Below are positions 8,391 to 16,184 of a stretch of 64,000 nucleotides of DNA, piece by piece. The position numbers were made by a program, and so were the translations under genes. Position 1 is the stretch's first letter. The number at the start of each line of letters is the position of its first letter. The notes under the pieces were generated by a model. That model saw only the letters and a program-made list of their open reading frames with translations, searched no databases and had not been told where the DNA came from. Source of the DNA: Maricaulis sp965242785 (lineage in GTDB: Bacteria; Pseudomonadota; Alphaproteobacteria; Caulobacterales; Maricaulaceae); NCBI GenBank assembly GCA_965242785.1, contig CBDETA010000004.1, positions 1,178,001-1,242,000 on the forward strand, written 5' to 3'.

Positions 8391-9221
8391 TCAGGCGCCG
8401 TCACCGAACATGAACAGCAGGAATTCCGCCGGTTCGTCGAACGGGTTGAGGAATTCATGGCTCATCCCGGCGGGGATGAAGACAATCTGGCCATCGCCCA
8501 CCTCATGGTCGACCCCATCCAGCCGGGCAATCGCCCGCGCGCCGGTGAAGATGATGATCGAGGGGAAGGGATTGGTGCGCGAGCGTTCATCGGCATTCAC
8601 GTGCTGGCCGGGCATGATCTGGCCGAAGCCCGAGCGGAAGCCGGGCTGGTAATAGATCAGGCCGGCATTGCCGCCATGAAGCTCCCGCATGTCGTGCTCG
8701 CGCCAGTTGATGATCTCCGGCGTTCCGCGGGTCCAGAAATGGAAGATCAGCGGCAGGATCGCGGGGTCGAAGTCGGCACCATCCATCAGTTCGAGGTCCA
8801 TCGGCGCATAGTCGGTCGAGAACGCCTTGCCCATGGCCGTCAGCGCTGCCATCCGGCCCTCATCGATCCGGGTGAGGACCTCACCCTCGACCGGGAAAAA
8901 GAAGGTCGGCGTGTCCGGTTCCCCAGGCCGAACCGCATAGCGCTGGCCGGCATGGTCCAGGGTCACTGTCCACCAATCGCCATCGACGCGAACGCCGAAC
9001 TGCCAGTCACGCGTGAAGGTCGGGTCCGTCAGATAGTCTGCCGCGAAACGCTCCAGGGCGGCTTGTGTCCCTCCGTCCTGCGCCAGGGCGGCAGGTGCCA
9101 CCATCGCGCCCATAAGGCCGATGGCCGAGATGGCCAGCGCGCGCGTGGCCTTGAAGACACTGCCTGTGCGGCGCTCCCACACCGGACGTGCGTCCGGCCG
9201 GGTCTTGATATGTGAAGTCAT
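8391..9221 (-). CDS. Exported cupin-domain protein
   Basis: A 276-aa protein. The start ATG at 9221 has GGGGAGG seven bases upstream. A membrane-spanning or signal segment lies at about residues 25-50 (ALAISAIGLMGAMVAPAALAQ, with a cleavage-like ALAQ), giving a periplasmic product. The middle region resembles a lipid-binding (SCP2-like) fold, but only weakly. The last 85 residues form a cupin: PGQHVNADERSRTNPFPS and VFIPAGMSHEFLNP give the usual first and second motifs with a possible metal-binding His. Substrate unknown. It lies between the TetR gene and the M24 gene on the same strand. Confidence 0.75.
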   Translation of the reverse strand: MTSHIKTRPDARPVWERRTGSVFKATRALAISAIGLMGAMVAPAALAQDGGTQAALERFAADYLTDPTFTRDWQFGVRVDGDWWTVTLDHAGQRYAVRPGEPDTPTFFFPVEGEVLTRIDEGRMAALTAMGKAFSTDYAPMDLELMDGADFDPAILPLIFHFWTRGTPEIINWREHDMRELHGGNAGLIYYQPGFRSGFGQIMPGQHVNADERSRTNPFPSIIIFTGARAIARLDGVDHEVGDGQIVFIPAGMSHEFLNPFDEPAEFLLFMFGDGA

Positions 9222-9337
9222 GGGTTTCCTCCCCCGTTTGCTCACATTTCCAGGCCCGTTCGATATTCAACTAACCAGATAGATAATGGCGCGATGACAC
9301 GGGTCTATCCATCTCTTGGCCAGGTCCGCTCTGGATG

Positions 9338-9979
9338 TCAGCGCTCGATCCCGTTGAGGATCAATTGCCGCAAATGGCGGGCGAACGGGGCAGACTTGAG
9401 TTCCAGGTCTGCCATCCCCTGATGCTTCATCATCGCCGTTCGGATGCGGTCGGTGAGCGAAAAAAAGAGGGCGGCGCCCACAATGGAGAGGTGCAGCATG
9501 TGCGGATCGATCTCGCGAAAGCGCCCGGCGGCCCGGCCTTCGGCGTAGAAGCGCCGGGTCGTCTCCATGAAGCTGCGCAGCTTCCGGGCCGGTCCCTCGC
9601 GGGTCATGATGTCCCCGTCCAGATAGTCCCGCAGGATCATGCGCGGGAAGGAGGGTCGGGCAATGATTGCCTCGGCAAAAATCTCGATGAAATCCCCCAT
9701 CGAGCTCACCGGTTCGGTCGCACCATTCCCTGCCAGGGCGTGATCGAGATGGACGAGCACATCATCAATGATCGCCTCGATGATGGCGGTGTAGAGCCCG
9801 TCCTTGTCGCCGAAGTAATAGCGGATCATCGCCTTGTTCACGCCCGACGCCTCGGCGATCGCATCCAGCGTTGTCGCGGCAAAGCCGTGCGCGGCGAACA
9901 GGGTCTCGCCCGCCTCCATCAGCGATTGGCGGGTCCGGGCTGCATTGCGCTTGCGCGACGGGCGGGCGAGTTCGGTCAT
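9338..9979 (-). CDS. TetR-family transcriptional regulator
   Basis: A 213-aa one-component repressor type. The N-terminal helix-turn-helix (about residues 14-60) has the usual ARTRQSLMEAGETLFAAHGF start and the ATTLDAIAEASGVNKAMIRYYFGDKDGLY core. The C-terminal ligand domain has a TetR_C-like YbiH pattern and is not diagnostic. It starts 17 bp after the redoxin/oxygenase gene, so it probably sits in the rluD-oxygenase-TetR transcript and may regulate that operon or the following cupin gene. Ligand unknown. Confidence 0.9.
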   Translation of the reverse strand: MTELARPSRKRNAARTRQSLMEAGETLFAAHGFAATTLDAIAEASGVNKAMIRYYFGDKDGLYTAIIEAIIDDVLVHLDHALAGNGATEPVSSMGDFIEIFAEAIIARPSFPRMILRDYLDGDIMTREGPARKLRSFMETTRRFYAEGRAAGRFREIDPHMLHLSIVGAALFFSLTDRIRTAMMKHQGMADLELKSAPFARHLRQLILNGIER

Positions 9980-9996
9980 CCAGGCTCCCGCCCGCC

Positions 9997-11145
9997 TCAG
10001 CGCGGCCCGGCCTGGGCCTGCTGCACGCTGGCGTCGTTGAAGAGGTGGCTGATCAGATTATAGCGCGTGCCCTTTGTGGTCTCCTCGATCTCGTGCAACA
10101 GGGCCGAGGAAAACACGAAAGCCGTGCCGACATCACCGCGATAGCCCTTGCCGGCATATTCGCGGAAGACCAGTTCGCCGCCCTCGTAATCCGTGTTCAG
10201 GCTGATCGACAGGGCAAAACGCCGATAGGCGGTGGCCGGCTGGGTATTGTCGCGATGGCCGATATGGATGCCCTCGCGCGCACCGCGATAGCGGGCAATG
10301 TGCAGCGTCTCGCGCCGGGTGACCGGAAAGGCAAAGGCCTTGGCGATCTGCGGGATCACGCGTTCCTGCAGGCGCTGGTCCAGGCGTTGCAGCAGGGCCT
10401 GGTCCTGGATCACATGATCGATCCGGTCCTGGCGGTTATAGTCGGCGACGGCAAACTTGTAGTCCCCGCCCTCGCCGGGAGCCGGCTTGGCAACGCGAAA
10501 GGCGTCCGTGCTCTCATAACGCTCGATCAGGGTGCGACAGTCCTCCGGGTCCAGCGCATGCGGCACGATCAGGATCGGCGCATGGCCGGGGATCCAGCCG
10601 GCAGCGGCCTTGGCCTCGCTTTCTCCAGCCAGCGAGTCCAGCGTTTCCAGAGCAGCGGTTTGTGTGTCCCGGGTTTCGGTCATGATCGAGCGAACCTGTC
10701 CATTGGCAGTCAGAATGAAGATGCGGCCGGTTTCGGGGGCTTGCAGGTCGGCCCCGCGCACCAGGCCGAAGCGGGCGAAGAGGGCGCCATTGCAGTCGCC
10801 CAGCATCGGCGCGGAGAATCCCGTCTTGCGGACAAAGTCCGCCATGGCGGCACTGTCGGTCTGGGCGGCAACGACCAGCATGTTGGCGCCGCGCGCCTTG
10901 AGGGCGGGCGCGGCCTCGGCCCAGCGGGTGAGGGCGGTGCGCACATCCTCCCGGTCCAGCCGGTCGGTGAAGATCAGCACCATCGGTCGGCCGGAATTGG
11001 CATCGTCGAACAGGCGCACCGTGCGGCCATGCATGTCCAGCCCGTCAAAGTCCGGGGCAAAATCGCCGATGGCCGGTCCGCCGCGGAAGACCTCCAGCTG
11101 CGGGGCGCTGCGGGCGACGACGCTGAGTGTATTGGCTTGGTTCAT
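9997..11145 (-). CDS. Peroxiredoxin-like / 2OG-Fe(II) oxygenase fusion
   Basis: A 382-aa two-domain protein. Residues about 20-165 have a thioredoxin/AhpC-TSA fold (GDFAPDFDGLDMHGRTVRL, PMVLIF, then FILTANGQVRSI), but the peroxidatic Cys position reads FTDRLDRED without cysteine, so peroxidase activity is doubtful. Residues about 185-380 are a prolyl-4-hydroxylase-type domain: iron ligands HRD (HxD) and the distal His in LLHEIEE, with Arg ten residues later for 2-oxoglutarate. It probably hydroxylates a protein or small molecule. ATG at 11145 is preferred; GTG at 11196, overlapping the rluD stop as GTGA, is an alternative. Confidence 0.82.
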   Translation of the reverse strand: MNQANTLSVVARSAPQLEVFRGGPAIGDFAPDFDGLDMHGRTVRLFDDANSGRPMVLIFTDRLDREDVRTALTRWAEAAPALKARGANMLVVAAQTDSAAMADFVRKTGFSAPMLGDCNGALFARFGLVRGADLQAPETGRIFILTANGQVRSIMTETRDTQTAALETLDSLAGESEAKAAAGWIPGHAPILIVPHALDPEDCRTLIERYESTDAFRVAKPAPGEGGDYKFAVADYNRQDRIDHVIQDQALLQRLDQRLQERVIPQIAKAFAFPVTRRETLHIARYRGAREGIHIGHRDNTQPATAYRRFALSISLNTDYEGGELVFREYAGKGYRGDVGTAFVFSSALLHEIEETTKGTRYNLISHLFNDASVQQAQAGPR

Positions 11146-11192
11146 GGCCTGCACGCTAGTGGCGTCCGCAAATCCCGGCAATGGCCCGGCTG

Positions 11193-12200
11193 TCACAGGA
11201 GCGCCAGAAATCCTTCCAGCCGCTCCATGTCCTTGGGCAGGCCGGTTTCAAAGCGCAAATCCTCGCCGGTCACCGGATGCTCGAACCCCAGGATCGCCGC
11301 GTGCAGCGCCTGGCGGCGGAAATCCTTCAGTTCGCGGCCATTGTCGGACGTGGCCAGGAGATTGCCGCGCTTTTGCCCATAGACCGGGTCGCCCAACAAT
11401 GGACAACCGATATGGGCCATGTGGACGCGGATCTGGTGCGTCCGCCCCGTCTCCAGCCGGCATTCCACCTTGGCCGCCAGGCCGGTGCCCACGGCCATGC
11501 CCTCGGCCTGCCCGTAGCGGGTCAGGGTGGCATAATTGGTGATGGCGTGCTTGCCGGCGGTGCTGGCCGGGTCGCGCGGCACGGTGAACTTCTTGCGATC
11601 CTGGGCCGAGCGCGCGATCTGCGTTTCGATCCGCCCGGCCTTGGGATTGGGCGCATTGCGCGTGAAGGCGATATAGGCGCGCTCGACCGTGTGGGCCGCA
11701 AACTGCGCGGCCAGGCCCTGATGGGCGCGATCGGATTTCGCGACCACCATCACGCCGGATGTGTCCTTGTCCAGCCGGTGCACGATCCCCGGCCGCTCGA
11801 CACCGCCAATGCCCGAGAGGCTGCCGGCGCAATGGTGCAGCAGACCGTGCACCAGCGTGCCGGTCCAATTGCCCGCTGCCGGATGCACCGCCAGCCCGGC
11901 CGGCTTTTGCAGCACGATCAGGTCGTCATCCTCGAACAGGACATCCAGGTCCATCTTCTCCGGCGTCGGGGTCGCGGCGCGCGGCGCCGGGATCGCCAGC
12001 GTATAGGTCGCCCCCTCGATGATCTTGGCCGACGGATCGGTCAGCGGTGCACCGTCCAGCGCCAGCTGCCCGGCCTCGATCAGCGCCTTCAGGCGCGAGC
12101 GCGACGATTCGGCGATCTCGCCCGCCAGCCAGCGGTCCAGCCGCTCTCCGGCCTGTTCGGCGGTCGGGACCAGGTCCCGGGTTTCAATGCTATCGGTCAT
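11193..12200 (-). CDS. rluD: Ribosomal large-subunit pseudouridine synthase RluD
   Basis: A 335-aa RluA-family enzyme. It has an N-terminal S4 RNA-binding domain (GERLDRWLAGEI, about residues 18-75) followed by the catalytic domain with the signature GIVHRLDKDTSG, whose Asp is the nucleophile. Known RluD makes pseudouridines in helix 69 of 23S rRNA; RluC-like specificity cannot be excluded. The start is ATG at 12200; longer starts run into the phoD intergenic region. It appears to head a minus-strand operon with the oxygenase and TetR genes. Confidence 0.9.
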   Translation of the reverse strand: MTDSIETRDLVPTAEQAGERLDRWLAGEIAESSRSRLKALIEAGQLALDGAPLTDPSAKIIEGATYTLAIPAPRAATPTPEKMDLDVLFEDDDLIVLQKPAGLAVHPAAGNWTGTLVHGLLHHCAGSLSGIGGVERPGIVHRLDKDTSGVMVVAKSDRAHQGLAAQFAAHTVERAYIAFTRNAPNPKAGRIETQIARSAQDRKKFTVPRDPASTAGKHAITNYATLTRYGQAEGMAVGTGLAAKVECRLETGRTHQIRVHMAHIGCPLLGDPVYGQKRGNLLATSDNGRELKDFRRQALHAAILGFEHPVTGEDLRFETGLPKDMERLEGFLALL

Positions 12201-12352
12201 GACCGGACACTCACTCAGCCTGCCCGTGAATGCAATTGGCGAGACACTGCGCACGGCGTTGACGGGACCCGCCAGAGTGCGGCAATCCCTCCGACTGATG
12301 GCCGGACGAGTGCTCAAGCTAAGCTATTGATTTATTGAATTTTGCTGCGCGC

Positions 12353-12377
12353 TTATGCTGCAGCATAACTGCAGCAT
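12353..12377. promoter_or_regulatory. Palindromic site upstream of phoD
   Basis: TTATGCTGCAGCATAA (12353-12368) is a perfect 16-bp palindrome. A further CTGCAGCATT follows at once, so TGCAGCAT occurs twice 11 bp apart. It lies in the 282-bp divergent region between rluD and phoD, about 115 bp before the phoD ATG. It does not look like a Pho box (direct CTGTCAT repeats). A dimeric regulator site is likely; which regulator is unknown. The rest of this gap shows only AT-rich sequence (12325-12345), possibly promoter DNA. Confidence 0.45.
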
Positions 12378-12482
12378 TCTCGGGATGGGAAGCGCCTGAT
12401 GCCTCCACTGCAAGATTTGGTCGTGAACGTGTCGCGAAATCGGGATAGGGATGTGAGCCATAAAAGCATGCGGGGACACGCC

Positions 12483-14177
12483 ATGACCAAGATTTCGCTC
12501 ACGCGCCGCAGTGCACTCATCGGGGCCGCTGGCGCCGGTCTGGCCGTGTCGGCTTGTTCGCCGGCACCGGAGGCTTTCCGGTCCGTCGGCGAGGGGCATT
12601 TCCGACATGGCGTGGCCTCCGGCGATCCCGACCAGAGCTCGGTCATGCTGTGGACCGCCCTGACCGATGATGCGGGCGGCTGGCGCGGGGTTGAAGTGGC
12701 GCGCGATGCCGACTTCACCGACATCGTCTTCCAGCAGGGCGAGGAGCGCACCTATATCCAGCCGCAAGCCCTGGGCACGCTGAAAGTGCTGGCCACGGGC
12801 CTGCAGGCCGGAACGCGCTATTTCTACCGTTTCCGCCTGAACGACGCTCTCTCCCCGACCGGGATCACCCGCACGCTGCCGGACAGCGATGTCGCGCAGT
12901 TCCGTATCGGCGTGTTTTCCTGTTCCAACTTCCCGGCCGGGCATTTCAACGTCTATCGCGAAGCTGCCGAAAATGGTGGACTCGACCTGGTCATCCACCT
13001 TGGCGACTATCTCTATGAATACGCCATGGGCGAATACGCCACCGGCGATGCCCAGGCGCTCAACCGGGTCCCCGCACCGCTGCACGAGATCGTCAGCCAT
13101 GCCGACTATGTCGAGCGTCACGCCCAGTACAAGTCCGATCCGGACCTGCAGGCTCTGCATGCGGCGGCGCCCTGGATCATGAGCTGGGACGATCACGAGA
13201 CGGCCAACAATTCCTTCACCGACGGTGCCCAGAACCACAATGAGGGTGAGGGCCGCTGGGAGGATCGCCGCGCGGCCGCCCTGCGAGCCTGGTATGACTG
13301 GACGCCCAGCCGCGAACCGGAAGATCTGCGCGACCGGCACGGTGTCTACGAGATCGGCAATCTGGCCACGCTATGCCTGATCGAAAGCCGCCTGACTGCG
13401 CGGGACCCCGAACTGGCCCTGTCCACCTTCCCGGTGCCGTCGGACGCCGACATTGATGATCCGGAGACCCTGGCCGCCGTCGAGGCCTGGAAACGCGAGC
13501 AGGTCTGGGCCGAGGACCGCGAGCTGATCGGCCAGACCCAGATCGGCAATATCCGCGATGCCTGCGCCGCCTCGGTCGCCGCCGGCAAGCCCTGGCGCAT
13601 CCTGGCCAATCAGGTGATCATGGCCCGGGTCAATTTCCCGGATTTCTCTACCGAAATGCCCGGCTGGCTGCGCTGGTATGCCACCCGCAATTCCGAGTTC
13701 GCGCGCAATTTCATCATGCGCACGCGCTTCGACATTCCCTTCAATCTGGACATGTGGGACGGCTATCCCGCCGAACGCGAACGCCTCTATGCCGCCCTGC
13801 GCGAAGCCGATGCCGATGTCATCACGATCACCGGCGATGTGCACTCCTTCTGGGCCAATGCGCTCAGCGATCGTGACGGCCACCGCATCGGCAGCGAGTT
13901 TGTCGGCGCTTCCGTCACCTCGCCGGCGCCCTTCTCAAGCTTCGCCGCGCCCGGTGTCGACTATGGCCAGCTGATGACCGAGGCCAATGAGGACGTCCAG
14001 CACTGCAATATGGTGGATCACGGCTATATCCGTCTCACCCTGACCCCGCAGAGCGCCGAGGCGGACTATGTCAACGTCTCCACCATCCTCCAGCGCGACT
14101 ACCGCGTCGGCCTCGACAGCCGCTGGCGCCTGGACCGCCGCGGCCCGGGCGCGCCGGAATTGCTGCGGGTTCGCTAA
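12483..14177 (+). CDS. phoD: PhoD-like alkaline phosphatase/phosphodiesterase, Tat-exported
   Basis: A 564-aa secreted metallophosphatase hydrolysing phosphomono- or diesters. The N-terminus carries a twin-arginine signal (SLTRRSALIGAAGAG) followed by a lipobox-like VSAC, suggesting a Tat-exported lipoprotein. The N-terminal fibronectin-like PhoD_N domain starts at FRHGVASGDP. The catalytic domain shows IHLGDYLYEY, MSWDDHETANN and ITGDVHSFW, the Fe/Ca ligand motifs of PhoD. ATG at 12483, with GGGGA upstream, is chosen because it places the RR motif near the N-terminus. Monocistronic; a repeat element follows. Confidence 0.93.
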   Translation: MTKISLTRRSALIGAAGAGLAVSACSPAPEAFRSVGEGHFRHGVASGDPDQSSVMLWTALTDDAGGWRGVEVARDADFTDIVFQQGEERTYIQPQALGTLKVLATGLQAGTRYFYRFRLNDALSPTGITRTLPDSDVAQFRIGVFSCSNFPAGHFNVYREAAENGGLDLVIHLGDYLYEYAMGEYATGDAQALNRVPAPLHEIVSHADYVERHAQYKSDPDLQALHAAAPWIMSWDDHETANNSFTDGAQNHNEGEGRWEDRRAAALRAWYDWTPSREPEDLRDRHGVYEIGNLATLCLIESRLTARDPELALSTFPVPSDADIDDPETLAAVEAWKREQVWAEDRELIGQTQIGNIRDACAASVAAGKPWRILANQVIMARVNFPDFSTEMPGWLRWYATRNSEFARNFIMRTRFDIPFNLDMWDGYPAERERLYAALREADADVITITGDVHSFWANALSDRDGHRIGSEFVGASVTSPAPFSSFAAPGVDYGQLMTEANEDVQHCNMVDHGYIRLTLTPQSAEADYVNVSTILQRDYRVGLDSRWRLDRRGPGAPELLRVR

Positions 14178-14190
14178 GCCTGGGTTCAAC

Positions 14191-14361
14191 CATCCTTCCC
14201 CTTGATGGGGAAGGTGGGCCGAAGCGAAGCTTCGGGTCGAAAGGGGTGAAAGCGCGCAGCGCTTCAAATCCCGGTGCTGAACTGGTCAGTCACCTGGCCC
14301 CCACCCACTCCACCGCTGCTGCGCAGCGGTCCCCCTCGCCCATCAAGGGCGAGGATGGAGG
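14191..14361 (+). repeat. Multi-hairpin intergenic repeat, copy 1
   Basis: Copy of a composite palindromic family also at 20525-20689, 42188-42351 (reverse orientation) and, shortened, at 46113-46180. Ends are hairpins CCTTCCCC/GGGGAAGG and CCTCGCCC/GGGCGAGG, whose loops (TTGAT, ATCAA) are complementary. Internal hairpins are CCGAAGC/GCTTCGG and ACCGCTGC/GCAGCGGT. The middle differs from the other copies, but the outer parts align. It occupies most of the 275-bp gap between phoD and the alcohol dehydrogenase gene. Confidence 0.85.
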
Positions 14362-14452
14362 CCGGTTTCACCGCCGCCCCACAGCCTTCCCCATTGCAAG
14401 CGCGCGTCCGCATCCTATCTTGCAGACACACCAACCAGAGGGGATCCAAACC

Positions 14453-15514
14453 ATGAAAACGATCGGTTATGCCGCCCAGAGCGCGGATACCCCGCTGGCG
14501 CCCTTCACCTTCGAACGCCGCGCCCTGCGCGCCAATGATGTCGCTATCGACATCGAATATTGCGGCGTCTGCCATTCCGACCTGCACACGGCCCGCTCGG
14601 ACTGGCCGGGCACCGTCTATCCCAATGTTCCCGGCCACGAGATCGTCGGCCGCGTCACGGCTGTGGGGCCGGACGTCCAGCGCTACAAGGTCGGCGATGC
14701 GGTGGCCGTAGGCTGCATGGTCGACAGCTGCCAGCACTGCGACCAATGCCATGCCGGTGAAGAGCAATACTGCCGCGAAGGCCTGACCGGCACCTACAAC
14801 TCGCCGGACCGCGTCACCGGAGACAACACCTATGGCGGCTATTCGCGGCATATCGTTGTGCGCGAGGAATTCGTGCTGGCCATGCCGGACGGTCTTGATC
14901 TGGCGCGCGCTGCGCCGCTGCTGTGTGCCGGCATCACCACCTGGTCGCCGCTGCGCACCTGGAATATCGGCCCGGGCTCGCGCGTCGGCGTGGTGGGCAT
15001 GGGTGGCCTGGGTCACATGGCGATCAAGCTTGCCATCGGCCTGGGCGCACACGTCACGGTCATTTCCCGCACGGCCGACAAGGAGAAGGACGCGCTGGAC
15101 TTGGGCGCGGATGACTTTCTCATCTCCGGCGACCGCAAGGCTATGAAGGCTGCCGCGTCATCGCTCGATCTCATCATCGATACCGTGCCGGTCAAGCACG
15201 ACATCAATCCCTATATCCCGCTGCTGGATATCGACGGCACTATCTGCCTGGTTGGCCAGGTCGGTCCGATGGGCGAGTTCGCAACACCGCCTTTGCTGTT
15301 CGGACGCCGCCGCATCGCCGCCTCGCTGATCGGCGGCATCGCGGAGACCCAGGAAATGCTCGATTTCTGCGGCCGCATGAACATCCTGCCCGAATGCGAG
15401 ATGATCCGCATGGATGAGATCAACCATGCCTTCGAGCGCATGGAAAAATCCGATGTCCGCTACCGCTTCGTCATCGACATGAGCTCGCTGGAGGCCCCGG
15501 CGGACGCGGCGTGA
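14453..15514 (+). CDS. Zinc-dependent NAD(P) alcohol dehydrogenase (CAD/YahK type)
   Basis: A 353-aa medium-chain dehydrogenase that interconverts aldehydes and alcohols. The catalytic zinc ligands appear as Cys in YCGVCHSDLHT, the HE pair in VPGHEIVG and a later Cys in LLCAG. Structural zinc cysteines are in DSCQHCDQCHAGEEQYC. The Rossmann motif GVVGMGGLGHMAIKLA follows at about residue 180. The segment pattern fits the cinnamyl-alcohol/YahK subgroup, usually NADPH-dependent. ATG at 14453 follows GAGGGG; an upstream extension would read through the repeat element. It stands alone. Confidence 0.93.
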   Translation: MKTIGYAAQSADTPLAPFTFERRALRANDVAIDIEYCGVCHSDLHTARSDWPGTVYPNVPGHEIVGRVTAVGPDVQRYKVGDAVAVGCMVDSCQHCDQCHAGEEQYCREGLTGTYNSPDRVTGDNTYGGYSRHIVVREEFVLAMPDGLDLARAAPLLCAGITTWSPLRTWNIGPGSRVGVVGMGGLGHMAIKLAIGLGAHVTVISRTADKEKDALDLGADDFLISGDRKAMKAAASSLDLIIDTVPVKHDINPYIPLLDIDGTICLVGQVGPMGEFATPPLLFGRRRIAASLIGGIAETQEMLDFCGRMNILPECEMIRMDEINHAFERMEKSDVRYRFVIDMSSLEAPADAA

Positions 15515-15550
15515 TGGCATCCTGCCCGTCCATTTCCATTCCAGTTTCAC

Positions 15551-15645
15551 CGTCATCCCCCGGCTTGTCCGGGGGACCTCGGCCATCCAGTTGAAAGCTT
15601 AGCATAGGTCCCCCGGATGCCCCTCGGGCACCGTGGGATGACTGA
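15551..15645. repeat. Palindromic intergenic repeat (CGTCATCCCCCGG type)
   Basis: CCCCCGG-CTTGT-CCGGGGG forms a 7-bp hairpin after CGTCAT. A related half follows as TCCCCCGGATGCCCC...GGGATGAC. The same unit recurs in reverse at 42111-42143. It sits between the convergent alcohol dehydrogenase and HxlR genes and may act as a bidirectional terminator. Confidence 0.65.
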
Positions 15646-15694
15646 GTTTTGTGGCCACTGGAAGGGCAAAGGGGCAGCAAGCCAGCGCCCCGCG

Positions 15695-16057
15695 CTAGAG
15701 CTCACAAACCCCGGCCGTCCGCTTCAGTCGCGTGCCCACATCCACGATCGCCTCGATCACCGGCAACAGCTCGCGCCCCAACACGGACAGCTCGTATTCC
15801 ACGCTTGGCGGCGTGGTCGGCTGCACCGTGCGGATCACCACGCCCTTGCGCGTCAGGTCCTTCAGCCGGGTGGACAGCATCTTGGCCGAGATCGGCGGAA
15901 TGTCGTCCTCCAGTTCGGAGAAACGCCGCGGGCCGCCGGACAGGTGCCAGATCACATAGGGCGTCCAGGTGCCGCCCAGCAGTCGCATGCACTCATTGAC
16001 GGGGCACTGGCTGCCGTCATCGAGGGGCGGGGACTGGTTGTGGCGGCGTTTGAGCAA
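15695..16057 (-). CDS. HxlR-family transcriptional regulator
   Basis: A 120-aa winged helix-turn-helix protein. The HxlR pattern is clear: CPVNECMRLLGGTWTPYVIWHL, RFSELEDDIPPISAKMLSTRLKDL (recognition helix) and the wing YELSVLGRELLPV. A conserved Cys at residue 18 could sense electrophiles, as in several HxlR proteins that control quinone or aldehyde detoxification. It is divergent from the nitronate monooxygenase-GST pair, and a palindrome lies 12 bp before its start, which suggests autoregulation and control of that pair. Confidence 0.9.
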   Translation of the reverse strand: MLKRRHNQSPPLDDGSQCPVNECMRLLGGTWTPYVIWHLSGGPRRFSELEDDIPPISAKMLSTRLKDLTRKGVVIRTVQPTTPPSVEYELSVLGRELLPVIEAIVDVGTRLKRTAGVCEL

Positions 16058-16068
16058 GCTGGACCTCC

Positions 16069-16083
16069 GGTAAGCGGCTTACC
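16069..16083. promoter_or_regulatory. Candidate HxlR operator
   Basis: GGTAAGC-G-GCTTACC is a perfect 7+1+7 palindrome between hxlR and the divergent monooxygenase gene. A second half site GGTAAGC lies at 16133-16139, about 50 bp before the monooxygenase ATG. Placement fits a repressor acting on both genes. Confidence 0.55.
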
Positions 16084-16184
16084 AAAGAGATAGTACAAAG
16101 CGCGGCTATCGCAAGCATATCAGGTTACATTCGGTAAGCAGCGTCCCCACCTCCGCCTCCGATCCAATGGACAGGAGGCCCCGC

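Noticed and set aside
15551..15645. Possible CRISPR-like direct repeats in the CCCCCGG region
   Set aside because: Units are palindromic and irregularly spaced, with no spacers of constant length.
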